Shown: positions 1-9,564, counted from the stretch's first letter. The stretch is DNA of 64,000 nucleotides from Yersinia massiliensis (GCF_003048255.1 NZ_CP028487.1:434001-498000), one strand, 5' to 3'. A program made the numbers and translations. The notes: generated by a model from the sequence alone, not told the origin.

Positions 1-117
1 CTGCTATTTGTGCTCAGTGGTTTCTTCCGCGGATTTGATATGAAGTTATTGGAGTCATTCAGTCTGGGTGTCCCTATGTGGCTCGATACCATTCATAACG
101 CATTGAGCGGAAAATAA
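1..117 (+). CDS. C-terminal fragment of a DUF4311-like membrane protein
   Basis: The window opens inside a reading frame that runs without a stop from base 1 to TAA at 115-117, giving 38 residues (LLFVLSGFF at the start, LDTIHNALSGK at the end). It is followed after 18 bases by the DUF4310 gene. In the conserved cluster found in Aeromonas, Enterococcus and Enterobacterales, the gene before DUF4310 is DUF4311, another small membrane protein of unknown role, so this is most likely its C-terminus. The family name is inferred from position only, because too little sequence is visible for a domain call. Confidence 0.6.
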   Translation: MLFVLSGFFRGFDMKLLESFSLGVPMWLDTIHNALSGK

Positions 118-135
118 CAGAGCGAGAGGAGCTTA

Positions 136-789
136 ATGATGGATGAACAAACCAAGAATAATTTCTGGTATGCCGACTGGTCCTTTCCGATTTTTGTAGG
201 ACTGTTATCTTCCGGCGTATTTGCGGGTACTCATATGTATTACTTATATGGTATCGGCGCATTTAACGAAGTGGCATTTGTTTCTATGCTACGTGCAGGT
301 ATGGATACCGGTGTTTATGGCGCGGTAGCGGCATTTGGTGCCAGCTTCTTATTCGCTCGTATCATCGAAGGTTCATTGGTCGGTATTTTAGATATCGGCG
401 GCGCGATTCAAACCGGTGTTGGTTTGGGTGTGCCGGCATTATTACTGGGGGCAGGTTTTGTCTTCCCAGTGGCTAATTTTGCCGCATCACTGGTAACTGG
501 CTTAATCATTGGTCTCGCCATTGGTTATCTGATTATTTTGGCGCGTAAATTTACCATTAACCAAAGTGATTCGACTTACGGTGCCGATGTGATGATGGGG
601 GCAGGTAACTCATCAGGCCGTTTCTTAGGGCCACTGATTATCCTGTCTGCGATCACTGCATCTATTCCGATTGGGATTGGTTCTCTTGGCGGCGCATTAT
701 TGTTTTATCTGTGGAATAAACCGATTACCGGTGGTGCAATTTTAGGGGCCATGATTTTAGGGTCAATTTTCCCGGTCGCGATTTCTTGA
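136..789 (+). CDS. DUF4310 family membrane protein
   Basis: This 217-residue protein is dominated by hydrophobic, Gly/Ala-rich segments (about residues 14-35, 40-75, 90-135 and 155-215), fitting a multi-pass inner-membrane protein. A GAGAGGAG ribosome site precedes the ATG. Size, composition and neighbours match DUF4310, one of a set of small proteins (SFCGS family, DUF4312, DUF4311, DUF4310) that always travel with the amidohydrolase, DgaE-like and DgaF-like enzymes encoded next. The function is not established. Its place in a sugar-acid catabolic operon controlled by a PTS-type regulator suggests part of an uptake system, which is inference. No catalytic motif is visible. Confidence 0.8.
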   Translation: MMDEQTKNNFWYADWSFPIFVGLLSSGVFAGTHMYYLYGIGAFNEVAFVSMLRAGMDTGVYGAVAAFGASFLFARIIEGSLVGILDIGGAIQTGVGLGVPALLLGAGFVFPVANFAASLVTGLIIGLAIGYLIILARKFTINQSDSTYGADVMMGAGNSSGRFLGPLIILSAITASIPIGIGSLGGALLFYLWNKPITGGAILGAMILGSIFPVAIS

Positions 790-871
790 ACATCGGGGTA
801 AATATTCGAATTACCGGATATTTACCCCGCAGCCATACCAAGCAAGTAGGGTATTACGGAGAATAAAGATA

Positions 872-2041
872 ATGCATGACTTTATTATCACTCGAGCAGT
901 ATTGGTTGATGGCCGTCAGGTTGATATTGCAATCAATGATGGGAAAATCACGGCGGTGAGTGCAGCTTCCTCGAATGCTGAAAATAATCCAACAGGCTCT
1001 TCTTTTTATCCGGCTAAAAAAGTACTGGATCTGGCGGGGAAATATTACCTCAGTGCTGGATGGATTGATTCCCATGTTCACTGTTACCCCGCCTCACCTA
1101 TTTATCACGATGAAGCTGATTTAATTGGTGTTGCCAGTGGCGTGACCACCGTGGTAGATGCGGGCAGTACCGGTGCGAATGATGTTGATGATTTCTATCG
1201 GCTGACCCGTGCGGCGAAAACGCATGTTTACGCTTTTCTGAATATTGCCAAAACTGGCATCGTGACACAAAACGAATTAGCCGATATGGCGCAGATTGAT
1301 AAGCAAAGTGTCAGCCAAGCGATAGCGCGTAACCCCGGTTTTATTATTGGCATTAAAGCGCGGATGAGCAGCAGCGTGGTGGGCCAAAATGGTATTAAGC
1401 CCCTCATTCGAGCCAAAGAAATCCAGCAAGAAAACCATCAATTACCGCTGATGGTGCACATTGGGAATAACCCGCCGGATCTGGATGAAATTGCCGATTT
1501 ATTGACGCAAGGGGACATTATTACCCATTGCTATAACGGCAAACCTAACCGCATTTTAACCCCCGCTGGTGCCTTGCGTGAGTCTATCCAGCGCGCATTA
1601 AAGCGTGGCGTGTTGTTGGATGTGGGCCATGGCAGCGCCAGTTTCAGCTTTGATGTTGCCGCGCTAGCCATCAAGCAAGGCATCTACCCGCATACCATTA
1701 GCTCCGACATCTATTGCCGCAACCGCATTAACGGGCCGGTTCACAGCTTGGCGACCGTGATGTCCAAATTCTTCACTGTCGGTCTAAGCTTGGAACAGGT
1801 TATTGACTGCGTGACACTGAATGCCGCGCAAGCGCTGCGCTTGTCCCAAAAAGGCAAACTGGCAGAAGGCTATGACGCTGACCTGACTATTTTTGAGTTG
1901 AAACAGCAACCTCAGGTCTTTAATGATTCGGAAGGTAAATCGGTTACCGGTGAGAAATATCTGGTGCCACTGGCCGCTGTGGTCGCCGGTGACGTCGTGT
2001 TAACTGACGAAGGGAAGTCAAAAGATGTCTTCAGTTTATGA
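872..2041 (+). CDS. Amidohydrolase/deacetylase family metallohydrolase
   Basis: This 389-residue TIM-barrel amidohydrolase carries the expected metal ligands in order: HVH at residues 68-70, a lysine in GIKAR suitable for carbamylation, histidines in MVHIGN and ITHCYNG, and an aspartate in the SSDIYC loop. A C-terminal beta segment (GYDADLTIF) closes the composite domain. The subfamily is the one linked to DgaE/DgaF-type genes and is annotated as a probable deacetylase. Its natural substrate is unknown. The gene overlaps the next one by 17 bases, so the two are translationally coupled. It probably removes an N-acyl or carbamoyl group from an amino-sugar acid before deamination; this is inferred from its neighbours. 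Confidence 0.85.
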   Translation: MHDFIITRAVLVDGRQVDIAINDGKITAVSAASSNAENNPTGSSFYPAKKVLDLAGKYYLSAGWIDSHVHCYPASPIYHDEADLIGVASGVTTVVDAGSTGANDVDDFYRLTRAAKTHVYAFLNIAKTGIVTQNELADMAQIDKQSVSQAIARNPGFIIGIKARMSSSVVGQNGIKPLIRAKEIQQENHQLPLMVHIGNNPPDLDEIADLLTQGDIITHCYNGKPNRILTPAGALRESIQRALKRGVLLDVGHGSASFSFDVAALAIKQGIYPHTISSDIYCRNRINGPVHSLATVMSKFFTVGLSLEQVIDCVTLNAAQALRLSQKGKLAEGYDADLTIFELKQQPQVFNDSEGKSVTGEKYLVPLAAVVAGDVVLTDEGKSKDVFSL

Positions 2042-3137
2042 AAAATACCAGTTAAAACAGGTTATTAATGCATCTGGCCGTATGACGATGCTCGGTGTTT
2101 CAACGCCACGACAAGATGTGGTTGATGCGGTGGAATTAGGCCTGAACCATTACTTTGTCATGAAAGATCTGGTGAATAACACCGGTGCTTACATTGCCAA
2201 TTTATTGAATGTTGAGAGTGCAGTGGTAGTGTCCTGCGCTTCTGCGGGGATTGCACAATCTGTCGCGGCCGTCATCGTGAAAGATGACGCGAATTTGCTG
2301 GTCAATCTCCATGCTGCACCTCGTACCGTGCCTCACGAAATCGTGTTACCGAAGGGCCATAACGTTAACTTTGGTGCGCCAGTCGATACCATGGTGACAC
2401 TCGGTGGCGGTAAAGTTGTGGAAGCCGGATACGCCAATGAATGTTTGCCGGAACAGCTTGAAGCCGCGATCACGCCAAATACAGCGGCTATCTTGTACAT
2501 AAAATCCCACCATTGTGTGCAAAAAAGCATTTTGTCTGTTGAGCAGGCAGTGGTGATTGCCCGTAAGCATCAAGTCCCTCTGATAGTTGATGCGGCAGCG
2601 GAAGAAGATTTGCTGTGCTACTACCAAATGGGCGCTGACTTGGTGATTTATAGCGGGGCCAAAGCCATTGAAGGGCCAACCAGCGGGTTGGTTCTTGGCA
2701 AGAAAACCTATGTCGATTGGGTGAAGTTGCAATCAAACGGCATTGGACGTGCGATGAAAGTCGGTAAAGAGGGGATCCTCGGCCTGACTCGCGCGATTGA
2801 AAGCTACATGACACTGGAAAAAGAGACTGGGCAGCAGATGGTGGCGAAGATGGCACCTTTCATTGCACAGCTGAATACCATCGACGGCGTATCAGCCCAA
2901 GTGGTCTGGGATGCTGCTGGGCGCGATATTGCTCGCACAGAAATCAGTTTTGATGAGGCCAAGATTGGCCGCTCAACACCTGATCTGGTGGATGCGTTAA
3001 AAAATGGCGATATCGCTATTTATTTCCGTGCTTATAAAGCGAATGAAGGCAAAATTGAGGTGGACGTTCGCAGCGTCACGGCACCGCAACTTGAGACAAT
3101 TTACAGCTGCATCAATCGCTTGGTGAAGGGAGCCTAA
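2025..3137 (+). CDS. DgaE-family PLP-dependent ammonia lyase
   Basis: This 370-residue fold-type I PLP enzyme is related to selenocysteine synthase SelA. The Schiff-base lysine is K213 in SGAKAIEG. It is followed by a conserved GPTSGLVLGKK stretch. The characterised relative DgaE of Salmonella converts D-glucosaminate-6-phosphate to 2-keto-3-deoxygluconate-6-phosphate plus ammonia. The gene starts inside the end of the amidohydrolase and lies 3 bases before the aldolase, so the three enzymes form one translational unit. The exact substrate here may differ from glucosaminate-6-phosphate because the partner transport genes are not the mannose-type PTS of the Salmonella dga operon. For that reason I give no gene symbol. 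Confidence 0.85.
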   Translation: MSSVYEKYQLKQVINASGRMTMLGVSTPRQDVVDAVELGLNHYFVMKDLVNNTGAYIANLLNVESAVVVSCASAGIAQSVAAVIVKDDANLLVNLHAAPRTVPHEIVLPKGHNVNFGAPVDTMVTLGGGKVVEAGYANECLPEQLEAAITPNTAAILYIKSHHCVQKSILSVEQAVVIARKHQVPLIVDAAAEEDLLCYYQMGADLVIYSGAKAIEGPTSGLVLGKKTYVDWVKLQSNGIGRAMKVGKEGILGLTRAIESYMTLEKETGQQMVAKMAPFIAQLNTIDGVSAQVVWDAAGRDIARTEISFDEAKIGRSTPDLVDALKNGDIAIYFRAYKANEGKIEVDVRSVTAPQLETIYSCINRLVKGA

Positions 3138-3140
3138 CTC

Positions 3141-3881
3141 ATGAAATTGACCCCAAATTATTACCGTGATCGGGTGTGCCTGAATGTGCTGGCCGGTTCA
3201 AAAGAGAATGCGCGTGAGATCTATCAGGCGGCCGAAGGCCATGTGCTGGTGGGCGTATTATCGAAAAATTATCCCGATGTCGACAGTGCCATCAAAGACA
3301 TGCGTGAATACGCCGCACTTATCGATAATGCCTTGTCTGTCGGGCTGGGGGCGGGCGATCCTAAGCAATCGACCATGGTCAGCCAAATATCACAGCAGGT
3401 TCAACCGCAGCATGTGAATCAGGTCTTTACCGGTGTCGGCCCAAGCCGCGCGTTGTTGGGGCAACAGGATACCGTGGTGAACGGCCTGATTTCGCCAACC
3501 GGCAAAGTGGGCTATGTGAAGATTTCTACTGGCCCGCTCAGCTCGCAGCAAAAGGACGCGATTGTTCCCGTGACGACTGCCATTGCCATGTTGCGTGATA
3601 TGGGCGGCAGCTCCATCAAATTCTTCCCGATGAACGGATTGGATTCTATCGAGGAATACCGTTTTGTGGCTGAAGCTTGTGCGGCGACCGGTTTCTGGTT
3701 GGAACCGACGGGCGGTATCGATCTGGAGAACTTCGAACAAATCGTGCAAATTGCACTGGATGCCGGTGTGACGAAAATCATCCCGCACATCTACAGCTCG
3801 ATCATCGACAGTAAAACGGGTCATACTCGTCCAGAAGATGTGAAAACCTTATTGGATATCGTGAAGAAAATTGTGGTCTAA
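3141..3881 (+). CDS. DgaF-family 2-dehydro-3-deoxy-phosphogluconate (KDGP) aldolase
   Basis: This 246-residue protein matches the DgaF/KDGP-aldolase family, which splits KDGP into pyruvate and glyceraldehyde-3-phosphate. K160 in SSIKFFPMNG is the probable Schiff-base lysine. WLEPTGGIDLENF and the C-terminal KIIPHIYSSI stretch complete a TIM-barrel. It is the last enzyme of the cluster, with only 3 bases separating it from the ammonia lyase. A G/C-rich inverted repeat (GCCCC...GGGGC, about 3919-3947) follows the stop but lacks a T-run, so I do not call it a terminator. The product would enter glycolysis directly. Confidence 0.85.
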   Translation: MKLTPNYYRDRVCLNVLAGSKENAREIYQAAEGHVLVGVLSKNYPDVDSAIKDMREYAALIDNALSVGLGAGDPKQSTMVSQISQQVQPQHVNQVFTGVGPSRALLGQQDTVVNGLISPTGKVGYVKISTGPLSSQQKDAIVPVTTAIAMLRDMGGSSIKFFPMNGLDSIEEYRFVAEACAATGFWLEPTGGIDLENFEQIVQIALDAGVTKIIPHIYSSIIDSKTGHTRPEDVKTLLDIVKKIVV

Positions 3882-3989
3882 CATTTTATGCTGCGACCCT
3901 GAAATGAAGTGAGAGACGCCCCCTGCGCACATGCTGGCAGGGGCGCTGAATGACTTAAAAACAGCATGCTTGAATAACGGAGTGGAGCA

Positions 3990-5918
3990 GTGAGATTTCC
4001 CTATCAACGTCTGGCCTATATGTTCGATGCATTGCAATCGGAAACGCTACCTCAAGATGAGTTGGCGAAGCGTTTTGCAGTCTCGACGCGGACTGTACGG
4101 GCAGATATTACGGCGTTGAATGAAGTTCTTGAGCATTATGGCGCACACTTTGTGCATAACCGTGGTTTTGGTTATCGGTTAATGATCGATGATGCTGAAC
4201 GCTTTCGGGCGCTCCAACCGCAAAATCGTAAAACCCATTTGACCCCACGTACTGCCCATGAACGAGTGCATTATCTGTTAATCCGTTTTCTGACCTCCGC
4301 CTTTTCATTGAAGCTCGAAGATTTAGCCGATGAATGGTTTGTCAGCCGTGGCACGCTGCAAAATGATATGGCTGAGGTGAGAGAAAGGCTAAATCGCTAT
4401 CATCTGACGATTGAAACCAAACCTCGTTATGGCATGAAGTTGTTCGGGACGGAATTATCTATCCGTACCTGTCTCACTGATCTTTTATTCCAATTACAAC
4501 TGCAAGATGCCGATAACCCATTATTAAAAAACGAATTTCTCAGTATTCAGGCTATTCCTGATTTAACTGAACAGCTCCATGAGCTGTTGGATCAATATGC
4601 GGTGCGGTTAACCGATGAAGGTGAGCAATACTTGATTTTCTACTGTGCGGTAGCTATCAAACGCATCACCGACGGTTACCCATTATCCGATTTTGACGCT
4701 GAAGATGTCGATGAGGCGGTGAAACTGGCTTCAGCTCGCTTGGCGAGTGAGCTTAAATTACTGTCTGGTAAAGATATTTCAGCGGCTGAAGAAGCTTACC
4801 TACGGGTGAATATTGCGGCGCGTCGAGTGCAAGCCAGCCAGCCCAGTACCAGCCGCCCGAGTGAAATCAATGCCGACGATGAAGAGACGCTGGTGGATTA
4901 CATCCTCTCTTACATTAACGCGCACTATAACTACAATTTGCAGGGCGATAAGCAGCTACGCAGTGATTTGCTCACCCATATCAAAACCATGATTACGAGG
5001 GTGAAGTATCAGATAACCATTCCTAATCCATTGTTATCCAACATCAAACAGCACTACCCGATGGCCTATGATGTGACACTGGCGGCGGTATCCAGTTGGG
5101 GGAAATACACCCCTTACAGCTTGAGCGAGAATGAAATTGGCTATCTGGTACTGCATATTGGGGTAGGGCTAGAGCGTCACTACAATATTGGATATCAGCG
5201 CCACCCGCAGGTGATGCTGGTGTGTGATACCGGCAACTCGACCACGCGAATGATTCAGGCCCAGATTTCCCGTAAGTATCCGCAAATTGTGATGACACAG
5301 ACTATTTCTCTGCGTGATTATGAAGTTCTCGACCATATCGACGAAGATTTCATTATTTCTAATTCGCGATTAGCGGAAAAGAACAAGCCGGTGGTGGTGA
5401 TGTCACCGTTCCCGACGGAGTATCAGTTAGAGCAGTTAGGCAAATTGGTTTTAGTGGATCGCACTCGGCCATACATGCTGGAGAAGTTTTTCGACAGCAA
5501 TCATTTTATGATTATCGACGAGCCGATGACGCAGGCGCAGTTATTTGAAAAAGTCTGCGGCGAGTTAGAAGCTGAAGGTTTCGTTGATGCTGATTTTTAC
5601 CCGTCAGTGGTTGAGCGGGAAGCGATTGTCTCGACCATGCTAGGCGAGGGGATCGCGCTACCCCATTCGTTGGGTTTATTGGCGAAGAAAACCGTGGTCG
5701 TCACCATGTTAGCCCCCAATGGGATTGCTTGGGGTGATGGTGAAGTGGCTTACGTTATTTTCTTGCTGGCTATCAGCAAGACTGATTATGAAGAAGCAAT
5801 GGCGATTTACGATTTGTTCGTGACCTTTGTGCGGGAGCGGTCGATGAGTCGTTTATTGAGTAGTCAGCATTTTGATAGTTTTAAGGCTATTGCGATTGAT
5901 TGTTTGAGTCGCATTTAG
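3990..5918 (+). CDS. BglG-family transcription antiterminator/regulator with PRD, EIIB and EIIA domains
   Basis: This 642-residue PTS-controlled regulator starts at GTG behind GGAGTGGAG. Order of domains: N-terminal helix-turn-helix (LAKRFAVSTRTVRAD, residues about 25-40), a second winged-helix region (about 95-150), two PRD modules (around 200-280 and 310-395; KRI and HIKTMI helices visible), a GatB/EIIB-like domain with cysteine in VMLVCDTGNS, and a C-terminal EIIA-Ntr-like domain with phospho-histidine in GIALPHSLG. This LicR/MtlR-like layout activates catabolic operons according to PTS phosphorylation. It lies 108 bases downstream of the aldolase on the same strand and most likely controls the preceding cluster. 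Its target site must lie upstream of the window. Confidence 0.9.
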   Translation: MRFPYQRLAYMFDALQSETLPQDELAKRFAVSTRTVRADITALNEVLEHYGAHFVHNRGFGYRLMIDDAERFRALQPQNRKTHLTPRTAHERVHYLLIRFLTSAFSLKLEDLADEWFVSRGTLQNDMAEVRERLNRYHLTIETKPRYGMKLFGTELSIRTCLTDLLFQLQLQDADNPLLKNEFLSIQAIPDLTEQLHELLDQYAVRLTDEGEQYLIFYCAVAIKRITDGYPLSDFDAEDVDEAVKLASARLASELKLLSGKDISAAEEAYLRVNIAARRVQASQPSTSRPSEINADDEETLVDYILSYINAHYNYNLQGDKQLRSDLLTHIKTMITRVKYQITIPNPLLSNIKQHYPMAYDVTLAAVSSWGKYTPYSLSENEIGYLVLHIGVGLERHYNIGYQRHPQVMLVCDTGNSTTRMIQAQISRKYPQIVMTQTISLRDYEVLDHIDEDFIISNSRLAEKNKPVVVMSPFPTEYQLEQLGKLVLVDRTRPYMLEKFFDSNHFMIIDEPMTQAQLFEKVCGELEAEGFVDADFYPSVVEREAIVSTMLGEGIALPHSLGLLAKKTVVVTMLAPNGIAWGDGEVAYVIFLLAISKTDYEEAMAIYDLFVTFVRERSMSRLLSSQHFDSFKAIAIDCLSRI

Positions 5919-5932
5919 GGGGATCAAGGTTT

Positions 5933-6559
5933 GGTGATCGGTTCGGTTGTAATAGCTTCAGTGTTCACCTTGGCTGCGATAGATCGGATCTGGTTTCGGT
6001 TGATATTCGCTCAGTGATCACTTTGACTCCGCCGCCTCAACCGAGTCGGGCCGCAGGGCGGCGGCCCAACACCCGCGCCTTTGCGCGAAATATTGTGGCT
6101 TCGCCATCCCCTCCGGCAGCTCGCAGGCTTATCGAACCGGCGCTGACTCGCTCCCAGCTCGACAGCCCCTTTCGCCGCGTCCATGCGGCTCATTCGGCCT
6201 GCAATCTTTGTCGGCAATTTTTCTGATTGCGCTCAAGGTCAAAAGACCCAAGACCCAAGACCCAAGACCCAAGACCTAAAAGTCATGGTGTTGACCTTGA
6301 AGTTTAAAAGCACATTTGAGCTGCCGAGCGAAGAGAGAAGGCAAGGAAAACGGGCAGGACGCCCGTTTTAGGCGTCGCGCGGAGGGACCCGCGTAAAGCC
6401 GTCCGTCAGCCGAAACGATAAGTGAGGGAACCTGCGAAGCAGGCAAGCGATGCGTGCGCAAGCGCGGGTATCCAAAGGGGCCACGCTCATGGCCCATTTG
6501 GCGGTTGAGGCATCAGAGCCAAGGTGATCGCCGATCTCATGTCAACCGAACCGATCACC
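5933..6559 (-). repeat. Large non-coding repeat, block A (inverted orientation)
   Basis: This copy fills the gap between two convergent genes, the PRD regulator and mgtA. Read on the minus strand it has the same parts, in the same order, as blocks B and C: a 60-bp end module (6500-6559), a variable palindrome (6472-6501), a CCTGC/GCAGG hairpin (6431-6443), a 76-bp core (6297-6372, 75/76 identical to B and C), a heptamer array, and a G/C-rich segment with a GGGCCGC...GCGGCCC hairpin (6031-6095). A degenerate direct copy of the end module lies at 5933-5985, so the block has imperfect inverted ends. No convincing gene lies in it. Confidence 0.9.
6243..6277. repeat. Heptamer tandem array in block A
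   Basis: Five consecutive 7-base units fill 35 bases: four AAGACCC and one AAGACCT. The reverse complement GGTCTTG forms the equivalent arrays in blocks B and C. Copy number may vary between strains because perfect short tandem units slip readily. Confidence 0.95.
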
Positions 6560-6609
6560 AAACCGAATTGAGTCGATCACCGAATATCAACCAAAAACGT
6601 GATCTCCCC

Positions 6610-9339
6610 TTACTGCCACCCATATCTCCTCACAAACCACCCTTTCACCAACTGCGTCGTCACCATATAACCCAGCAAAATCACAATCAGCCATGGGAAG
6701 TAAGACAATGGCAGCGCCTGTAATTGCAAGAATCCCGCCAACGGAGAGAAGGTCAACCCAATACCGATGGCGACTACCGCCAGTGTCATCAAACACAGCG
6801 GCCAAGAGGCGCGGCTTTGGATAAATGGAATCTTACGAGTACGAATCATATGCACAATCAATGTCTGGGACAGCAACCCCTCAACAAACCAACCGGATTG
6901 GAACAGTGTCTGCATCTCCGGCGTATTCGCCTTAAATACCCACCACATCAAACTGAAGGTCAAAACGTCAAAAATGGAACTGATCGGCCCAAAGAACACC
7001 ATAAAGCGCCCTAAATCACCGGCGTTCCAACGCTGTGGCTTCGCCAATTGCTCTTCATCGACATTATCGAAGGGAATGGCAATCTGTGAGATATCGTACA
7101 GCAGGTTTTGAATCAGCAGATGCAAGGGAAGCATCGGCAGGAAGGGTAAAAATGCGCTGGCAATCAACACGCTAAAAACGTTACCAAAGTTAGAACTGGC
7201 GGTCATTTTAATGTATTTCAACATGTTGGCGAAAGTACGACGCCCCTCAATGACTCCTTGCTCTAGAACCATCAAGCTCTTTTCCAGCAAAATGATATCG
7301 GCAGCTTCTTTGGCGATATCCACGGCTGAATCTACAGATATCCCGATGTCTGCCGCCCGCAGTGCGGGCGCATCGTTGATGCCATCGCCCATAAAACCGA
7401 CCACATGGCCCGCTTCCCGCAGGTTTTGTACGATACGCTCTTTGTGCATTGGCGTGAGTTTGGCGAAGACAGTGGTGGTGCGAGTGGCTTCAGTCAGCTC
7501 TGCTTCTGTCATCTGCTCAATATCATTGCCACGTAACACCCGCTCGACAGATAATCCGACATCTTTACAGACTTTACGTGCCACTAACTCATTGTCACCG
7601 GTCAGAATTTTGACATTAACGCCATTTTTTTTCAGCGCTAATAACGCCGGTGCTGTGCTCTCTTTCGGTGGATCGAGGAAGGCAATATATCCTTCTAAAA
7701 TCAGGTCGTATTCATCGATAACCGCGTAATCCCGCTGATAGGCAGGCAAAACGCGTGTGGCGACGGCAACCACCCGCAGCCCTTGCTGGTTCTGCTCATC
7801 GGTAATGCGGCGAATACGCGTCAGCAACGCGTCGGTCAGAGGAATAACGTCATCCCCTTGGCGGACATGGCGGCAGATCGAGAGCATTTCTTCGAGCGCG
7901 CCCTTACAAATCAGCTCGTGATAATCCGACTTATCGCTGACGACGACTGACATGCGGCGGCGTTCAAAATCAAAGGGGATCTCATCGATTTTACGGTAAC
8001 CCGCGAGCGTGGCGGTGGCTTGAGATTCAGTGGCGGGCTCCGACATCGAGGACAGTACGGCGACATCCAGCAAATTTTTCAGCCCAGTCTGGTGGTAGCT
8101 GTTCAGCCAAGCGTAACGCAGCACTCGCTCACAATTAGCACCGAACACATCGGTATGGCTTTCCAGCACGATTTTATCTTGGGTAAGTGTGCCCGTTTTA
8201 TCGGTACACAGAATGTCCATCGCGCCAAAGTTCTGAATGGCATCCAGTCGTTTGACGATCACTTTCTGCTTCGACAGCTTTACCGCCCCTTTTGCCAGCG
8301 TCGAGGTGACGATCATCGGCAACATTTCTGGGGTTAAACCTACTGCAACGGAGAGTGCGAACAGTGCCGCTTCCCACCAATCACCCTTAGTAAAGCCATT
8401 GATCAGCAGCACAATGGGCGTCATCACCAGCATAAAGCGGATCAGCAACCAACTGACTTTACTGATACCACTTTGGAAGGCATTGGGCTGTTCATCTTGA
8501 TGAGTCACCCGTTCAGCCAGCAGGCCAAAATAGGTCTGATTGCCGGTGCCAACCACAATGGCTAATGCGGAACCGCTGACCACATTTGTGCCCATAAAAC
8601 ACAAAGTATCGCGTTCCAGAGGATTTTGCTCGTCACACTCACGGCATTGCGCCACTTTCTCAACCGGCAGCGATTCACCGGTCAAGGCGGCTTGGCTGAT
8701 AAACAGGTCTTTTGCCACTAAAATGCGCAAATCTGCGGGGATCATGTCGCCGGCGGATAGCTTAATGATGTCACCAGGGACGAGTTGAGCGATAGGCAGC
8801 TCGTAGTGCTCACTTTTCCCCGTATGGGCATCGCTGCGGATCACGGTAGCGGTATTGCTGACCATCGCCTTTAACGCATCCGCTGCACGGCTTGAACGGG
8901 CTTCCTGAATAAAATGCATCAGGGTGGAGATCAGCACCATGGCCCCAATCACCAGTGCGGCGGTCAGGTCTTCGGTGGCATAGGAGATCAGCGCCAGAAT
9001 GGTGAGCAACAAGTTAAAGGGGTTGCGATAGCAGTGCCATAGGTGAACCCACCAGCGGGTAGTTTGCTGATTTTCAATCACATTGTGGCCAACATTGAGG
9101 CGAATCGCCTCGGCTTCCTGCTCGGTCAACCCTTCGGGATGGCTCTGAAAACGCTGATAGAGCTGCTGTGGCGTTTCATTGGCGCACAGCAAACGCTGCT
9201 GCGTTAATGCGGCGGGCAGATCTTTGGCCGTACTTCCCTGTGGCAAACCTTCTAGCATGGTTTCCCGACGGATCAGGCGGCGGGGCAGGCTACGGCTCAA
9301 GGTATTGAGCAACTGCCGAGTGAAATTTTTAACGTGCAT
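6610..9339 (-). CDS. mgtA: Magnesium-importing P-type ATPase
   Basis: This 909-residue P3-type ATPase aligns along its length with MgtA/MgtB. The phosphorylated aspartate is D380 in LCTDKTGTLT. A TGES motif (ALTGESLPVEK) forms the actuator domain, MGDGINDAPAL the hinge, and about ten membrane helices are visible, ending with the conserved RRYGWQ tail. It imports Mg2+ into the cytoplasm at the inner membrane under Mg2+ limitation. It lies divergent to treR, and a PhoP-type promoter plus a 457-base leader precede it, as expected for PhoPQ and leader-peptide control. The first 90 residues are less conserved than the rest, normal for this family. Confidence 0.97.
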   Translation of the reverse strand: MHVKNFTRQLLNTLSRSLPRRLIRRETMLEGLPQGSTAKDLPAALTQQRLLCANETPQQLYQRFQSHPEGLTEQEAEAIRLNVGHNVIENQQTTRWWVHLWHCYRNPFNLLLTILALISYATEDLTAALVIGAMVLISTLMHFIQEARSSRAADALKAMVSNTATVIRSDAHTGKSEHYELPIAQLVPGDIIKLSAGDMIPADLRILVAKDLFISQAALTGESLPVEKVAQCRECDEQNPLERDTLCFMGTNVVSGSALAIVVGTGNQTYFGLLAERVTHQDEQPNAFQSGISKVSWLLIRFMLVMTPIVLLINGFTKGDWWEAALFALSVAVGLTPEMLPMIVTSTLAKGAVKLSKQKVIVKRLDAIQNFGAMDILCTDKTGTLTQDKIVLESHTDVFGANCERVLRYAWLNSYHQTGLKNLLDVAVLSSMSEPATESQATATLAGYRKIDEIPFDFERRRMSVVVSDKSDYHELICKGALEEMLSICRHVRQGDDVIPLTDALLTRIRRITDEQNQQGLRVVAVATRVLPAYQRDYAVIDEYDLILEGYIAFLDPPKESTAPALLALKKNGVNVKILTGDNELVARKVCKDVGLSVERVLRGNDIEQMTEAELTEATRTTTVFAKLTPMHKERIVQNLREAGHVVGFMGDGINDAPALRAADIGISVDSAVDIAKEAADIILLEKSLMVLEQGVIEGRRTFANMLKYIKMTASSNFGNVFSVLIASAFLPFLPMLPLHLLIQNLLYDISQIAIPFDNVDEEQLAKPQRWNAGDLGRFMVFFGPISSIFDVLTFSLMWWVFKANTPEMQTLFQSGWFVEGLLSQTLIVHMIRTRKIPFIQSRASWPLCLMTLAVVAIGIGLTFSPLAGFLQLQALPLSYFPWLIVILLGYMVTTQLVKGWFVRRYGWQ

Positions 9340-9519
9340 GGTTCAAACCTTACTGTCATGTCCTGAAATCGTGTCGGGGCGATCTCAGGTTGCGCTCACG
9401 GCAAACCTGCCGTAGAGAGAGCAAAAAACATCATCAGCAGAAACCTGCACAAGAAAAGTGCGCAGTGACTGCCTACCAGATTTTTCCGGTAAGGCAATCA
9501 CGTTAGACGAGGAATTACC

Positions 9520-9564
9520 TTAGCGGAGGCACCCGTAGGGTGCGGATGAGGGAACAGGGTCCAC
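9520..9564 (-). CDS. mgtL: Candidate MgtL-like leader peptide
   Basis: A 14-codon ORF with a GTG start reads MDPVPSSAPYGCLR. A GGAGG Shine-Dalgarno lies 11 bases upstream. Its acidic-Pro-x-Pro opening matches MEPDP of E. coli and Salmonella MgtL, whose acidic/proline run destabilises ribosomes at low Mg2+ and so favours mgtA transcription. A GCACCC...GGGTGC hairpin lies inside the coding region. The later RRRLKLFR part of MgtL is not kept. The identification rests on position and the first five residues, with no experimental support. Confidence 0.55.
   Translation of the reverse strand: MDPVPSSAPYGCLR

Noticed and set aside
6011..6217. ORF of 68 codons in block A that matches a frame in block C (23690-23884), beginning MPTKIAGRMSRMD
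   Set aside because: The frame is similar because the DNA repeat is similar. Stems and G/C-rich palindromes run through it, the ends differ between copies, block B lacks it, and no ribosome site precedes the start.
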